Shown: positions 33,173-44,227 of the stretch, piece by piece
Layout: each line of letters starts with the position of its first letter
Position numbering within the stretch: position 1 is the first letter of the stretch
NCBI RefSeq assembly: GCF_010183535.1
Contig: NC_071332.1
Span: forward strand, 20,336,001-20,400,000
Source of the DNA: Caenorhabditis remanei
Taxonomy: Eukaryota > Nematoda > Chromadorea > Rhabditida > Rhabditidae
Length of the DNA: 64,000 nucleotides
Direction of reading: 5' to 3'
Position numbers and translations under genes: made by a program
The notes under the pieces: model-generated
The model's database searches: none
What the model saw: the letters and a program-made list of their open reading frames with translations, nothing else
What the model was told of the DNA's origin: nothing

Positions 33173-36112
33173 TTATAACTCCAACGTCTTCACAATCCTC
33201 TCTGCAATCAGTCGATGCGCCTCCTCGTTCGGATGAAAACTACCGTACTCATTGCCCTGCAGCATCATCGATTCGTTGCGGGACCTGGAATGGGTTACTG
33301 TGCTTTTCGGATTATTTAAATACCTACCGTATCAAACTCCTACTCGAACAGATGCCACGTGTCCTGAAAATGTCCGTGGTGTCTACAGTAATCCATCGGT
33401 GCTCCGCCGCTTTTCGGCGGAGTAGAGAATTCAAGCGTTGCAAAATTTTACGATCCGCTAGCTGGAGGTTTGGTAGGGATACCTGGAAAATTTAAAGGTA
33501 CAGTAATCCAAGAGAAGTACAGTAACCCTCTCACCCGTCCAAACGCTCCACACGATCCGTCCACTTCTCCTTTTTCATTTTTGGTGACGTCATAGTAGTC
33601 CAAAAGGACTACACGGGAAACGTTCATTTCTTTGAGTTTCCAGGCGACACGATCGATTTGGTGGGAGACGAAGAAGAATCTGGAAGCTTGAGGGTGGCCG
33701 AGAATACAAAAGTTAGGCCAACAAGGGAATTTATAACAAAGTTAGAAAGGCTTGAAGTTGATGGCCTAGAAATCCAAACTTTGCAAAAGTTAGGCGACCG
33801 GTACAAAACCTGGTCGGAAGGTTCTACAAGTTTTCCCGAGCTCAAAAATGTTTTTGGAACTGAAATTGGACGATTTCTAGCCAAGTTACGAAGGCTTGAA
33901 GTTGGTGGCCTTGAAATCCAAACTTTGCAAAAGTTAGGCCCCCGGTGCAAAACTTGGTCAGAAGATTCTGCGAATCCTCTCGAGCTCAAAACTGTTTTTA
34001 AAACTTAAATTGTACAATTTCTAGCCGAGTTATGAAGGTTAAAAGTTGATGGCCTAGAAATCCAAACTTTGCAAAAGTTAGGCCACCGGTAAAAAACTTG
34101 CGCAGAAGAATCTACAATTCCTCCCTAGCTCAAAACTGTTTTCAACACTCAAATTGATCAGTTTCTAGCCGAGTTAGATGCGTTTAAAGTTGATGGCCTA
34201 GAAATCCAAAATTTGCAAAAGTTTGGCCACCGGTACAAAACTTGGTCAGAAGATTCTACAAATCCTCCCGAGCTCAAAACTGTTTTCAAAACTCAAATTG
34301 ATCAGTTTCTAGCCGAGTTAGATGTGTTTAAAGTTGATGGCCTAGAAATCCAAAATTTGCAAAAGTTCGACCACCGGTACAAAACTCGGTCAGAAGATTC
34401 TGCGAATCCTCTCGAGCTCAAAACTGATTTTAAAACTTAAATTGTACAATTTCTAGCCGAGTTAGAAGCGTTTAAAGTTGGTGGCCTAGAAATCCAAATT
34501 TTGCAAAAGTTAGGCCACCGGTACAAAACTTGCGCAGAAGAATCAGCAAGTCCTCCTAAGCTCAAAACCGCTCTCAAAGCTCAATTTGATTGGTTTCCAG
34601 CCGAGTTATGAAGGTTAAAAGTTGGTGGCCTAGAAATTAGGTTTTGGTTTCCTAGGCCACCAACTTCAAACGTGTGTAACTTCGCTCGATTTCAATATTT
34701 TTCAAATCTGAAAAAAGCGTCATACTGGTGAAAACTTTGCGCATTTTTCAGGGTATTTGAGCTAATATGGCCTAGAAATCCTAACTAGGCCACCAATTTC
34801 AAACGTTTGTAACTTTGTTCAAAATCACTATTTTTGAAATCTAAAAAATGCACCATATTCCTCATTTTTTCAGCTACATTTTCCGTATAAAAACCAAAAA
34901 AAAAATCTCACCTCATATCAAACTTATCCGTGATTTTCGAGTCTCTCTGTATTAATGAAATGACATCGGTGAATCCAATATCATTCCCACCAATCGTCAA
35001 AAATAGCAAGTCGGGCGGTGCTCCGTGAGCCGTGATAAGACGTTGGAGATGTTCGAGCTGTCCATTTTTCGAAATAATCGAATTCTCGACGGTGGATCCG
35101 GAGCAGGAGAGGAAGGAGAGGGCGGAGTTGGGCGTGTGGCGGGAGATGAGGTAGGGGAAGGCTTTGGTTGAGCGGTAGCATGGTTCTGGAATGGGTTACT
35201 GTAGTTTGGGCTCCAATAATTCAAAAAAATCAAAAAATTCGATCAAAATCGATCGATTTTGAAAACTTTCCCATCCGGCGAGAAGGTTCGGTGGTCGAGG
35301 TAGACAGTGGTAGTAGACCGACCAGGGTTCGAGTCCGCCCCGTGGCAAAAACATGTTTTTTTCTTTTTTTTCGATTGTTTTGAATTCTCCGGATTTTCGG
35401 ACACACAGACTGCCAAAAATTTTTAAAAATTGAGAAAATTGGCTGATTTTAAGCATTTTCCCATTCGGCGTGAAGGTTCGGTTGTCAAGGTAGACATCGG
35501 TAGTAGACCGACCGGGGTTCGAGTCTGCCCCGTGGCAAAAACGTTTTTTTCTTTTTTTTTTGTTGATTTTTTTTGCATTTTTTGGTTTCCTACTGTACCT
35601 ACCATCCATCCACTCTGCTTTTTTCCCATTTTCGCTTTTCTTATCCGGATTCCCCTGTCCTGATGAAAACGAGTCGCCAATCGCAACCATCCAGAACTTT
35701 CCGTCCGCCTTCACCACCTCCGATATCCTCTGAATTTCTCCATGCGCCTTTAATATATCTACAGTAACCCGTTGTCCTCCCAGCTTATCGATTTTCAGTA
35801 TCCGACTACAACTCGTTCCTTCAACTATGACGTCATCAATGCGCCACGTGGCCACTTGAATTGATACGTGACAAATCGATAGGTTTAGGGTACGGTAGTT
35901 GACATTGATGTCAGATGACGTCATCCATAGGCTTGGGGATACTGTAGATATCCGGAAGTGTTGAGATGAGTCGGATGGTGGAAATATCTGTAACAAAAAA
36001 TATGCTGAAAAAATGCTGAAAATTTTTTTTGACCTACCATATTATTCCAGCTGAGCACCAACATCTTTGGGAGGTTTATAAGCATTTGTACAAAGTAGAG
36101 AAAGGCAAGCAT
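33173..36112 (-). CDS. Secreted SGNH/GDSL hydrolase
   Basis: Six exons join in frame: 36038-36112, 35603-35987, 34912-35185, 33535-33679, 33328-33482 and 33173-33284 (381 aa). The N-terminus (MLAFLYFVQMLINLPKMLVL) is a signal peptide or anchor. All SGNH blocks are visible. Block I is VAIGDSFSSGQGNPDK with the nucleophile Ser in exon 2. LLFLTIGGNDIGF is block III (Gly-Gly-Asn-Asp) in exon 3. GSFHPNEEAHRLIAERI carries the catalytic His in exon 6. Expected activity is hydrolysis of an ester of unknown substrate outside the cell. A domain of about 100 aa precedes block I and may be a beta-rich substrate domain. GGNDIGF with SFHPN is the form seen in the bacterial-like SEST/lipase branch. AATAAA lies at 33114-33119 on the minus strand. 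Intron 3 is filled by a 144-bp tandem array, and intron 2 carries a tRNA-like pair. Confidence 0.88.
33755..34680. repeat. 144-bp tandem array in intron 3
   Basis: GGCCTAGAAATCCAAA (or GGCCTTGAAATCC) recurs at 33763, 33907, 34051, 34195, 34339, 34483 and 34627, exactly 144 bp apart each time. Each unit also carries TTGCAAAAGTTAGGCCACCGGTACAAAAC and CGAGCTCAAAACTG. Because 144 is a multiple of 3, the array keeps long plus-strand frames open, but it lies within the hydrolase intron on the opposite strand. Confidence 0.9.
35267..35545 (+). repeat. tRNA-derived repeat pair, cluster 1
   Basis: Two units at about 35276-35351 and 35466-35540, 190 bp apart. Each carries GAAGGTTCGGTGGTCAAGGTAGACA-like A-box sequence, then a B box GGTTCGAGTC(C/T), then GTGGCAAAAAC followed by a T-rich run that would stop RNA polymerase III. 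They lie in intron 2 of the SGNH gene, antisense to it. Confidence 0.75.
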
Positions 36113-36184
36113 TCTGAACTTGAGAGAATTCAAAAAAGAGATGAAATAAATGGGCGGTACCACGAAAATATACATTTTTTCAAA

Positions 36185-36400
36185 ATTTTAAAATATGGCA
36201 TGATTATACTCATTTGAACCGTCTTGTCCTGCTGAGTTCAAAAATATAAATTTCATGGGTCTCGCCACGAAATTGGTCTAGATACGGTAGTTTTAATGAG
36301 TTTCAGATTTTCGAAAATTTTCGAAAATCTGTAACTTTTTTAGTTTTTGGCCTAGCCAGCTGGTTTTAGGCTTAAAATTTAGGGAATTAATTGGACTTTT
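36185..36400. repeat. CATGATTATACTC family copy
   Basis: CATGATTATACTCATTTGAAC, TTCATGGGTCTCGCCACGAA and TTTTCGAAAATTTTCGAAAA blocks in the order seen at 29400-29830 and 44630-44850. Confidence 0.55.
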
Positions 36401-36559
36401 GGGAAAAAAATAGTATACTAGTTTGAGGTACTACTAGATACAAGACAATACCATTTTATCTTTTTGGTTTTTGGATTGAATTGTTTGAAAGAAGTTTTGG
36501 AAGATAATACGTTTAAAAAATTCAAAAAATTTGAGAAAAATCAGCCGATTTTGAGAACT

Positions 36560-36830
36560 TTCCCGTCCGGCGAGATGGTCAAGGTAGACAGTGGTAGTAG
36601 AACGACCAGGGTTCGAGTCCGCTCGGTGGCAAAAACTTTTTTTTCTTTTTTTATTCAAATTTTTGGGGATTTTCAGCAAAAAAAACAACAAAATAAATGA
36701 AAAATTCATAAAATTTTGAGAAAAATCTATCGATTTTGAGAATTTTCCCATCCGGCGAGAAGGTTCGGAGGTCAAGGTAGACAGTGGTAGTAGACCGACC
36801 GGGGTTCGAGTCCGCTCGGTGGCAAAAACA
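36560..36830 (+). repeat. tRNA-derived repeat pair, cluster 2
   Basis: Units at about 36558-36634 (with a small deletion before the A box) and 36751-36827, 193 bp apart. Both have GGTCAAGGTAGACAGTGGTA and GGGTTCGAGTCCGC, then GGTGGCAAAAAC and a T run. Confidence 0.75.
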
Positions 36831-36849
36831 TTTTTTCTTTTTTTTTGTT

Positions 36850-37376
36850 GATTTTTTTGCTTTTTTTACTGTAAGGGCGGGACATTCAAAAAATTCCAAA
36901 AAAATACAAAAATTAATACAAAAATGAAAGATGAAACCCTCTCATCTGGTGTCATATTGTTGTCGTCGGTGGTTGCAGAGTAAAAAGAAAAGATCAAAAG
37001 AGAAATGCCGCCAATTTGATTCTCGACCACACACACACACACATGCACACAGAGGGGGAGGAGACATAAACTTAATTCCCTAAAAATCTAAAGCCCCTTA
37101 ACTCTCACGATCTGTCGGTCAACTTCAAAGAAGACGAAATAGAAAAAATACTTCAAAAACGAGACACCGCGTCTTAAATAAAAGTTTTGGGTCAATTTTT
37201 TTTTTGAGGAACGGATGATGCCGACAAAGAGAATAATTGTTGCAATATTAAGGGGAATGGTGTGGTTTTGTATAAAAATAGAATACTAGAAGGCGTAGCA
37301 GAGGGGGACAGGATGGGGTTACGGTAGGGAAAATCCTATCAAAAAATTAAAAAATGAAATTAAAAAAAGAGAAAAA
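36850..37376. other. Intergenic, no gene seen
   Basis: Contains a short CA repeat near 37025-37045. I found no exon pair that joins in frame. Confidence 0.45.
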
Positions 37377-37377
37377 A

Positions 37378-37660
37378 AAGTTTTTGCCACGGGGCGGACT
37401 CGAACCCTGGTCGGTCTACTACCACTGTCTACCTTGACCACCGAACCATCTCGCCGGATGGGAAAGTTCTCAAAATCGATCGATTTTGCTCAAATTTTTA
37501 AAATTATTCATTGATCTTGTTGTTTTTCTTCTGAAAATTCCAACAAAAAAAGAAGAAAAAAACAGAAAAAAAGTTTTTGCCACCATGCGGACTCGAACCC
37601 TGGTCGTTCTACTACCACTGTCTACCCTGTCCACCGAGACTCCTCGCCGGACGGGAAAAA
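37378..37660 (-). repeat. tRNA-derived repeat pair, cluster 3
   Basis: Units at about 37380-37458 and 37574-37655, 194 bp apart, minus orientation, with the same A-box, B-box and T-run layout as the other clusters. The sequence between units carries ATCGATCGATTTT and a run of AAAAAAGAAGAAAA. Confidence 0.75.
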
Positions 37661-37734
37661 TTCTCAAAATCGATAGATTTTCTCAATTTTTTGAATTTTT
37701 TGAATTTTTTGAACTGTCTGTGTGTCTGTGAGTC

Positions 37735-38010
37735 CAGAGGTACAGTAATCCCAAAAGAGAGTACTGTAATTATGACTAGTCCTGAAGAACCTTACGAAAA
37801 GGTACAGTAGTCAGATCTAGGAATATTTTTTATCGAATCCTGAGGTACAGTAATCCTATTCTAGATCCTAGGAGACACTAATCCTATCTACAGTACCACT
37901 ATTCGAAGATACAGTAACCCGATCACTGAGAAACAGATCCTGGGCTAGGAGTACTGTGATCCTACCCGCTGCTACAGTACCCCTCTCTTCCCATCTACAG
38001 TATTCCATGA
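37735..38010. repeat. TACAGTA / TACTGTA cluster
   Basis: About nine TACAGTA or TACTGTA heptamers, often followed by ATCC or ACCC, within 275 bp (for example 37741, 37762, 37803, 37845, 37891, 37910, 37972 and 37995). No coding frame is present. Confidence 0.6.
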
Positions 38011-38029
38011 CCGATGGCCTAACTTTTGC

Positions 38030-38920
38030 AAAATTTGGATTCCTAGGCCATGTACACTGAAAAAATGCAGTTTTCATCAGTAAGACACATTTCAGATTTC
38101 AAAAATACTGATTTTGAACCAAGTTACACGCGTTTGAAGTTGGTGGCCTAACTTTGGTTTTCTAGGTCACCCCCATTTCATGATTATACTCATTCGAACC
38201 GCCTTGATCTACTGATTCCAAAAATATGAGATTTATGGGTCTTGATACAAAATTGGCCGAGTTACAGCCATAAATCTGAAAATAAGATTTTCGAAAAGTT
38301 TCGAAAATCCATAACTTCCTTAATTTTTGTCGGTTAGCGATGGTTTTTAGCTTAAAATGTAGGAAATTGAAAGGCCTATCTGGGGGAAATATAAAATTTT
38401 TGAAATAAATGAAATTTTGAAGGAAAACCCTCAGAATTCAGGAGACGTCTAGACTTCTGAACTAATAATAACATCTTCTCTTCTCTTTTTGATAATAATC
38501 TCTTTTGAGAAGACGGGCGGTCCCCCCCCCCCTCTTCCTCATCAATTACATTTTAACCCTTTACCCTTTTGTCGGCAACTTCAAAGGGGAGGGTAATCCC
38601 TTTTCCGTTGAAGTTTCTCTGTCTGTCTGTGTGTCCGAATGTCCCAAAACAATTCATTTCTTCCTTCTAAAATCACACATTAATTAACACTGATATGCAT
38701 TTAAAGGGGTATATCCTAATAGATGGGGGGCGGAGCTTCAAAGAGGGGCGGAGCTTCAAAAAAAGGGGGCGGGGCTTATGAAAGAGCAAACTGGGCTGAA
38801 AATGGGTGTATATGACAAGTAGAAATGGAGAAAAAAGCATACAAGTAAAAAGAATACAATTACAGTAATACATGTGGAAAAAATTTTTGGCGGGAAAAAA
38901 AAATTTTTGGAATTAAAAAA
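38030..38920. other. Intergenic 3' of BED gene, repeats only
   Basis: 38030-38170 has GGCCTAACTTTGGTTTTCTAGG-type hairpin sequence. 38176-38350 is a CATGATTATACTC family copy. 38725-38780 repeats GGGGCGGAGCTTCAAA. No exon is seen. Confidence 0.5.
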
Positions 38921-41900
38921 TTATTCATCCTGTGGATCGTCCTGCTCTTCGCCGAGCTCTCGTTCCAACTTTTTGATCTCCAATTCCATTTTTCGAGATT
39001 TCATACGGTAGTAGGTGCACATCGCGTCTTCCTGCAAAAATTTGTTGGAAAATTTGAATTTCTCACAAAATCTTTGAATTTGGCGCCAAAAATTCGAATT
39101 TTCGACATTTAAATTTTGGCGCCAAATTCAAAAATTTTGTGAGAAATTCAAATTTACAGGAAAAACGTCATTCATTTCTTGATAATTTGAAAACTGACCA
39201 AAATTTCAAATTTCGCGCTCAAAAAATTGAATTCTTCAGCTTTGGCGCCAAATTCAAATTTCGCGCTCTTTTTTCAATTTTTCCCGCCAAAACCGTACCC
39301 TAGCAATAGTCGAGTGCAACGACTGATTATACAACACTTTCGCCTCGAAATCCAAAATTTGCACCGCCTGTGCGTTATACTTCGCCGGGATCGCCGGGAC
39401 ACCTCCTTGTTGGATCATCGGCTGGTTGAGGAGTACGGTAGGTGGGAGTACTGTAGGTGGCGATGACGTGGCGGCGGCGGATAAGAGATGGTGAGGATGA
39501 TGAGGAAGATGATGTGGTGTATGAAGTTGTGGTGGTGGTGGGCGCCGGATTGCAGACAGAATCGACATTGGGACTGAAAATATGAACATTTTTTATTTTT
39601 TCTTGGCAAAATGTGCTGTCTTTCTGCTGAAAATGCCAAAAAATCAACAAAAAAAAGAAGAAAAAGTTTTTGCCACCGTGCGGACTCGAACCCCGGTCGT
39701 TCTACTACCACTGTCTACCCTGTCCACCGAGACTTCTCGCCGGATGGGAAAAGTTCTCAAAATCGATAGATTTTTCTCAAATTTTTTGAATTTTTTGATC
39801 GATTTTGTTGTCTTTCTGCTGAAAACCCTAAAAAATCAACAAAAAAACAAAAAAAAGTATTTGCCACCGAGCGGACTCGAACCCTGGTCGTTCTACTACC
39901 ACTGTCTACCTTGTCCACCGAGACTTCTCGCCGGTTGGAAAAATTCTCAAAACCAATCGATTTTGATCAAATTTTTTGAATTTTCTGTCTGTTTGTCTGT
40001 CTGTGCGTCCGGATGTCCACTCACATTTTCCACTATTCAATCCTGGCGGCATTTCCATCGGCTTCATCATCAACGCCTCCTCCATTTTTCGTTTTTTCGC
40101 ACTTCCAGAACTCGAAGTGACTTGTTTCTGCAAAAAGTCGATAATTAAAGTAGGCTCCGCCCATTTTTTCGCTAAGCCACACCCCCTTTTCAGTTCAAAT
40201 AAAAATTTCAAAAAAAAATTCGATTAAAAAAAAATTATCAATTTTTCGCTACCAACCTCCTCATCCGGATTCATCATAATCTGCTGTTGTGGCTGCTGCT
40301 GAATAGGCTCCGCCCCTCCAATGATGGCTCCGCCCCCCGTGGACACCGTCGCAATCACCTCCTCACACTGTCCATCGTCCATTCCCAACAGTTTTCGAAG
40401 GTCCTGATCGGGTTGTTGTTCTGACACTGGCACTCCGTTTTGAGCGGTTTCCTGAAAGAAAAAAATTAAAAATTTTCAAAAAAAAATTTTTTTTTTTTGG
40501 GAAAAATTTTTCTGAAAATTTCAGCATAATTTATATATGTATACTAACTTTTTTGAGACTTCTGATCACCTCGTCGATTTCCGAATCCGCCCGAGATTGT
40601 GGTTGACCAGTGGCGGCGGCGACGGTTGGTTGGGTGTGGAGGATGGGAGCAGGTGATGGGGAGGTCGATGATCCCGGATGGATACGTTGCACTGGAAAAA
40701 GAAGAAATTATTGATTTTTTTGAGTTCTTGACTTTGAAATTGCAGAAAAACACTAAAAATCAGCTCCGGAGCTCAAAAAGTGAGCTAATCAAGTTTTTAA
40801 TTTTGAAAAAACATGTTGGCTTTGAACAATGCGCTGTTTTTCTGTTGAAAATTTTGAAAAAAAACTTTTTTTCGAAATTTTTTTGTTCTGGCGGGAAAGA
40901 TAGGTAGTTATTGTAGGGAAAATTCCAAAAAAACCAACAAAAAAAGAAAAAAAAAGTTTTTACCACCGAGCGGATTCGAACCCTGGTCGTTCTACTACTA
41001 CTGTCTACCTTGAGCACCGAACCTTCTCGCCGGACGGGAAAATTCTCAAAATCAATCGATTTTACTCAAATTTTGTGAATTTGTTATAGATTTTGTTGTC
41101 TTCCTGCTGAAAATGGCAAAAAACCAACAAAAAAAAAGAAAAAAAAAGTTTTTGCCACCGTGCGGACTCGAACCTCGGTCGTTTTACTACCACTGTCTAC
41201 CCTGTCCACCGAGACTTCTCGCCGGATGGGAAAATTCTCAAAATCGATCGATTTTTCTCAAAATTTTTGAATTTTTTGATCGATTTTGTTGTCTTTCTGT
41301 GTGTCTAAGCAGCGCCAAAACCTAAAAATCGCTGAAAAATCACTAAACTCCACCTAAGCCGCTCCATTCTCCCAAATTTTTTTGGTAGCTGCTTAGCCTA
41401 CCTGTATCATCCTGCAAAAACTGCTCCAACAAGTTATCCATATACGATTTGGTGTCCTCGGTGACAATTGTGTAGTCTGCAATTATTGATATTTTCGAGA
41501 AAAAAAATTCTGAAATTTCCAAAAACGCAAATGTGCTCCACTGCACAAAACTTTTCGAGTAACAATGCAAGTGCGCTCCACCGCACAAAATTTTTCGAGT
41601 AATGTTGCAAGTGCGCTCTATCGAACTTTTTGACCTACCTTCCATCATTTTCCGTTTTTTTCCGCCGAATAATTGGCGGCGGATTATCGGGATCGAAATT
41701 GATGGCGGCGGGGTGAATGGTTTTCAGGTGACGGAGGAGAGCAGACGTTCCGCCTGGAAGACTTTCAGAAAAAAGTTTTGAAAAAAAAATGTTTCGAAAT
41801 TTTTTTGTTATGGCGGGAAAGATAGGTAGTTATTGTAGGGAAAATCTCAAAAAAATCAATTAAAAAAAGAAAAAAAAGTATTTGCCACCGGGCGGACTCG

Positions 41901-42784
41901 AACCCCGGTCGGTCTACTACCACTGTCTACCTTGACCACCGAACCTTCTCGCCGGATGGGAAAGTTCTCAGAATCGATCGATTTTGCTCAAATTTTTTGG
42001 AATTTTTTGAATGTCCTGTCCTTACAGTGAATAAAGCTAAAAAATCAACAAAAAAAAGAAAAAAAAGTATTTGCCACCGGGTGGAATCGAACCCCGGTCG
42101 TTTTACTACCACTGTCTACCTTGACCACCGAACCTTCTCGCCGGATGGGAAAGTTCTCAGAATCGATCGATTTTGCTCAAATTTTTTGGAATTTTTTGAA
42201 TGTCCTGTCCTTACAGTGAATAAAGCTAAAAAATCAACAAAAAAAAGAAAAAAAGTATTTGCCACCGGGTGGAATCGAACCCCGGTCGTTTTACTACCAC
42301 TGTCTACCTTGTCCACCGAGACTTCTCGCCGGACGGGAAAATTCTCAAAATCGATCGATTTTGCTCAAATTTTTTGATTTTTTTGAATTTTCTGTCTGTC
42401 TGTGTGTCTTGTGATGTCCGGATGTCCAAATTCGTCCAATTTTCACCGTTTTTCTTCGTTTTTCACCGTTTTTCTTCGTTTTTTTCCGCATTTTTTCGTA
42501 TAACCAAGATTCTTTTCAATTTTTCAGACATTTGACCTACCCTTGATCTGAAATTCCGCCGGACAATAGTTACAAGCCGCCCGTTGGCTCTGAGGTACCC
42601 ATGTGATGTGTTCCCACACAATGGACCGCCCTTTCGAGGAGGGAAACCACGCGGGAGCTTTCGGATCCGATGAATTCGGATTTTCTGGATTTTCTGAAGA
42701 TTCTGCGCCGACGTCTTCATGGTTGAAGGCGTCACGATAGTCGTCGGTCGTCTCTTCGGTTTTTATCTCTTTTACTTCGGACAT
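38921..42784 (-). CDS. BED-type zinc finger protein
   Basis: Eight exons: 42541-42784, 41639-41753, 41402-41476, 40549-40691, 40257-40451, 40025-40127, 39299-39573 and 38921-39031 (about 419 aa). The ATG follows TTTTCCAG|A, a probable trans-splice site. The N-terminus is acidic, then a BED finger spans exons 1-2: SIVWEHITWV, ACNYC (first Cys pair), GGTSALLRHLKTIHP (His pair). The middle is Gln/Pro-rich and low-complexity, with KKRKM basic patches. The last exon is a charged helix (MKSRKMELEIKKLEREL) that may dimerise. BED fingers bind DNA, so a nuclear DNA-binding role is inferred. Exon 2 has seven A (plus-strand T 41655-41661) where six are needed for exon 3 (YTIVTEDTKSYMDNLLEQ) to follow in frame. 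tRNA-derived clusters lie in introns 1, 3 and 6. Confidence 0.85.
39664..39940 (-). repeat. tRNA-derived repeat pair, cluster 4
   Basis: Units at about 39666-39745 and 39857-39935, 191 bp apart, in BED gene intron 6 and in the sense of the gene. The B box is GGTTCGAGTCC in both, and the A box is GGACAAGGTAGACA or GGACAGGGTAGACA. Confidence 0.75.
40953..41230 (-). repeat. tRNA-derived repeat pair, cluster 5
   Basis: Units at about 40955-41035 and 41148-41227, 193 bp apart, in BED gene intron 3. The first B box has a change (GGTTCGAATCC). Confidence 0.75.
41877..42340 (-). repeat. tRNA-derived repeat triplet, cluster 6
   Basis: Three units at about 41879-41955, 42069-42145 and 42256-42335, spaced 190 and 187 bp, in BED gene intron 1. 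The second and third share GGTTCGATTCCACCC, so the triplet grew by duplication of one 190-bp unit. Confidence 0.75.
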
Positions 42785-42785
42785 T

Positions 42786-43973
42786 CTGGAATTTTCCGCA
42801 ATTTTTAGCGTTTTTAGGGGTTTTTATGTAAAAAAAATACGAAGAAAACGATTGAAAAACTTAAAAATTCGAAAAAATCGATTTTAAAAAATTAAAAAAC
42901 AGTCAGATTACTCGAAAAAAGGAAAAAAACCAAAATTTCCACATTCCACACAATATAAAACCGAAAAAAACACGTTTTTCTACACTAAAATCAATGAAAA
43001 ATTCGATTTTTCCACGAAAAACCACACAAAACACGTGAAAAATTAATTAAAATAGCAGAAAATTCGAGTAAGAGGGTACTGTAGGTTTAAAGGCGCATGC
43101 TCCGAAATTTTTTTCCGAAAAAAAAACTAAGATTTGAAAAAAAGCTAATTTCTAGTGTTTTTCAACTATTAAATATATTAAAACTATAGTTTTATACTAA
43201 AAAAAACTCCAAAAAATGCATTTTTCACTTGAAAATCAATAAATTTATCGAAAATATAGACGAAAACCCTCATTTTTCAAAAGTACTGTAGGTTTAAAGG
43301 CGCATGACTTAAAAATTAATGCGATTTTTCAGATTTCAATGAAAAAACTATTTCGAAGTGGTTCTTGCTGAGAAAATCATTGAAAAATAGGAATTTTCGG
43401 TTGAAAATTTCAAAAAAAACCGCGAAAATGACTGGAAATTAATTGACTGAGCCATTTTCAGCATGAGCAAGGGTACTGTACTTTTAAACCCCAAAAAGCC
43501 TAAAAACTCTCAATTTTTGACAAAAAATACGGAAAAATCGGTCAAAAACAGTCGAAAAACTCTATTTTCGTCGGAAAAAATCAGTTTTTACATGGAAAAT
43601 TCAAAAAAAGTGCCATTAATCTACAAAAATATAAAACATTTGAGTAAAAAATAGGCTCTCACAACCGTAAAAAATCCTTAATGAAAGAAAATTGTTATTG
43701 ATGGGAGGGGGAGGGCGAAAAGGATAAACGGTGTCGGTCCAGACCGCCCGTCTGTCTAGATAGTACTCTCCCTAGAAGAGACGCAGACATTCAACAACAA
43801 CGCAGGACGGCCCGATCAATTCAGGCCCAACCAGCCTCATCTCACGCGGCCGCTTTCCGATGAGAGACTATGCAAAACGAGGAGGGTGTGAGAGAAAGCA
43901 AGGCGGCTGCGGCGAGCGAGGTGGCGGGGAGACACACTCTCCTCATGGCAGTGGAGGGGGAGAGTCATTGTGT
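42786..43973. other. Divergent intergenic region
   Basis: It separates the BED gene (-) from tRNA-Phe and the 44.2-kb gene (+). 43070-43310 has two AGTACTGTAGGTTTAAAGGCGCATG blocks. 43730-43960 is unusually GC-rich, with the motif at 43777-43792. No coding exon was found. Confidence 0.5.
43777..43792. promoter_or_regulatory. Shared 16-nt motif (copy 2)
   Basis: AGAGACGCAGACATTC is identical to 19817-19832. It is about 1 kb before the BED gene ATG (-), 450 bp before the 44.2-kb gene ATG (+) and 180 bp before tRNA-Phe. Confidence 0.4.
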
Positions 43974-44046
43974 GCCTTGATAGCTCAGTTGGGAGAGCGT
44001 TAGACTGAAGATCTAAAGGTCACCAGTTCGATCCTGGTTCAGGGCA
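43974..44046 (+). tRNA. tRNA-Phe (GAA)
   Basis: GCCTTGA pairs with TCAGGGC in the acceptor stem (one T-G pair), with discriminator A. The D arm is GCTCAGTTGGGAGAGC. The anticodon arm is TTAGA-CTGAAGA-TCTAA with anticodon GAA. The T arm is CCAGTTCGATCCTGG. There is no intron, and a run of T follows at 44051 as terminator. Confidence 0.97.
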
Positions 44047-44227
44047 ATCGTTTTTTTCTTTTTTGATATGAATTGGGAAATGAGTTGGGAGCCATTTCAG
44101 TGGCCTCTTTCCCTATTTTTACTATATCCCTGGTGTCTAATCCTCTAATAGCGTCTAATAAGCGAGTGGGGGGGAAGACACGCAGAGAAAAGGTTGCCAT
44201 GGTGATCCCCGCCATGAGAGCCCTCGT

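Noticed and set aside
33658..34440. Plus-strand ORFs with repeated GLEIQTLQKLG units
   Set aside because: They arise from a 144-bp tandem repeat lying inside an intron of the minus-strand SGNH gene; the frame stays open because the period is divisible by three.
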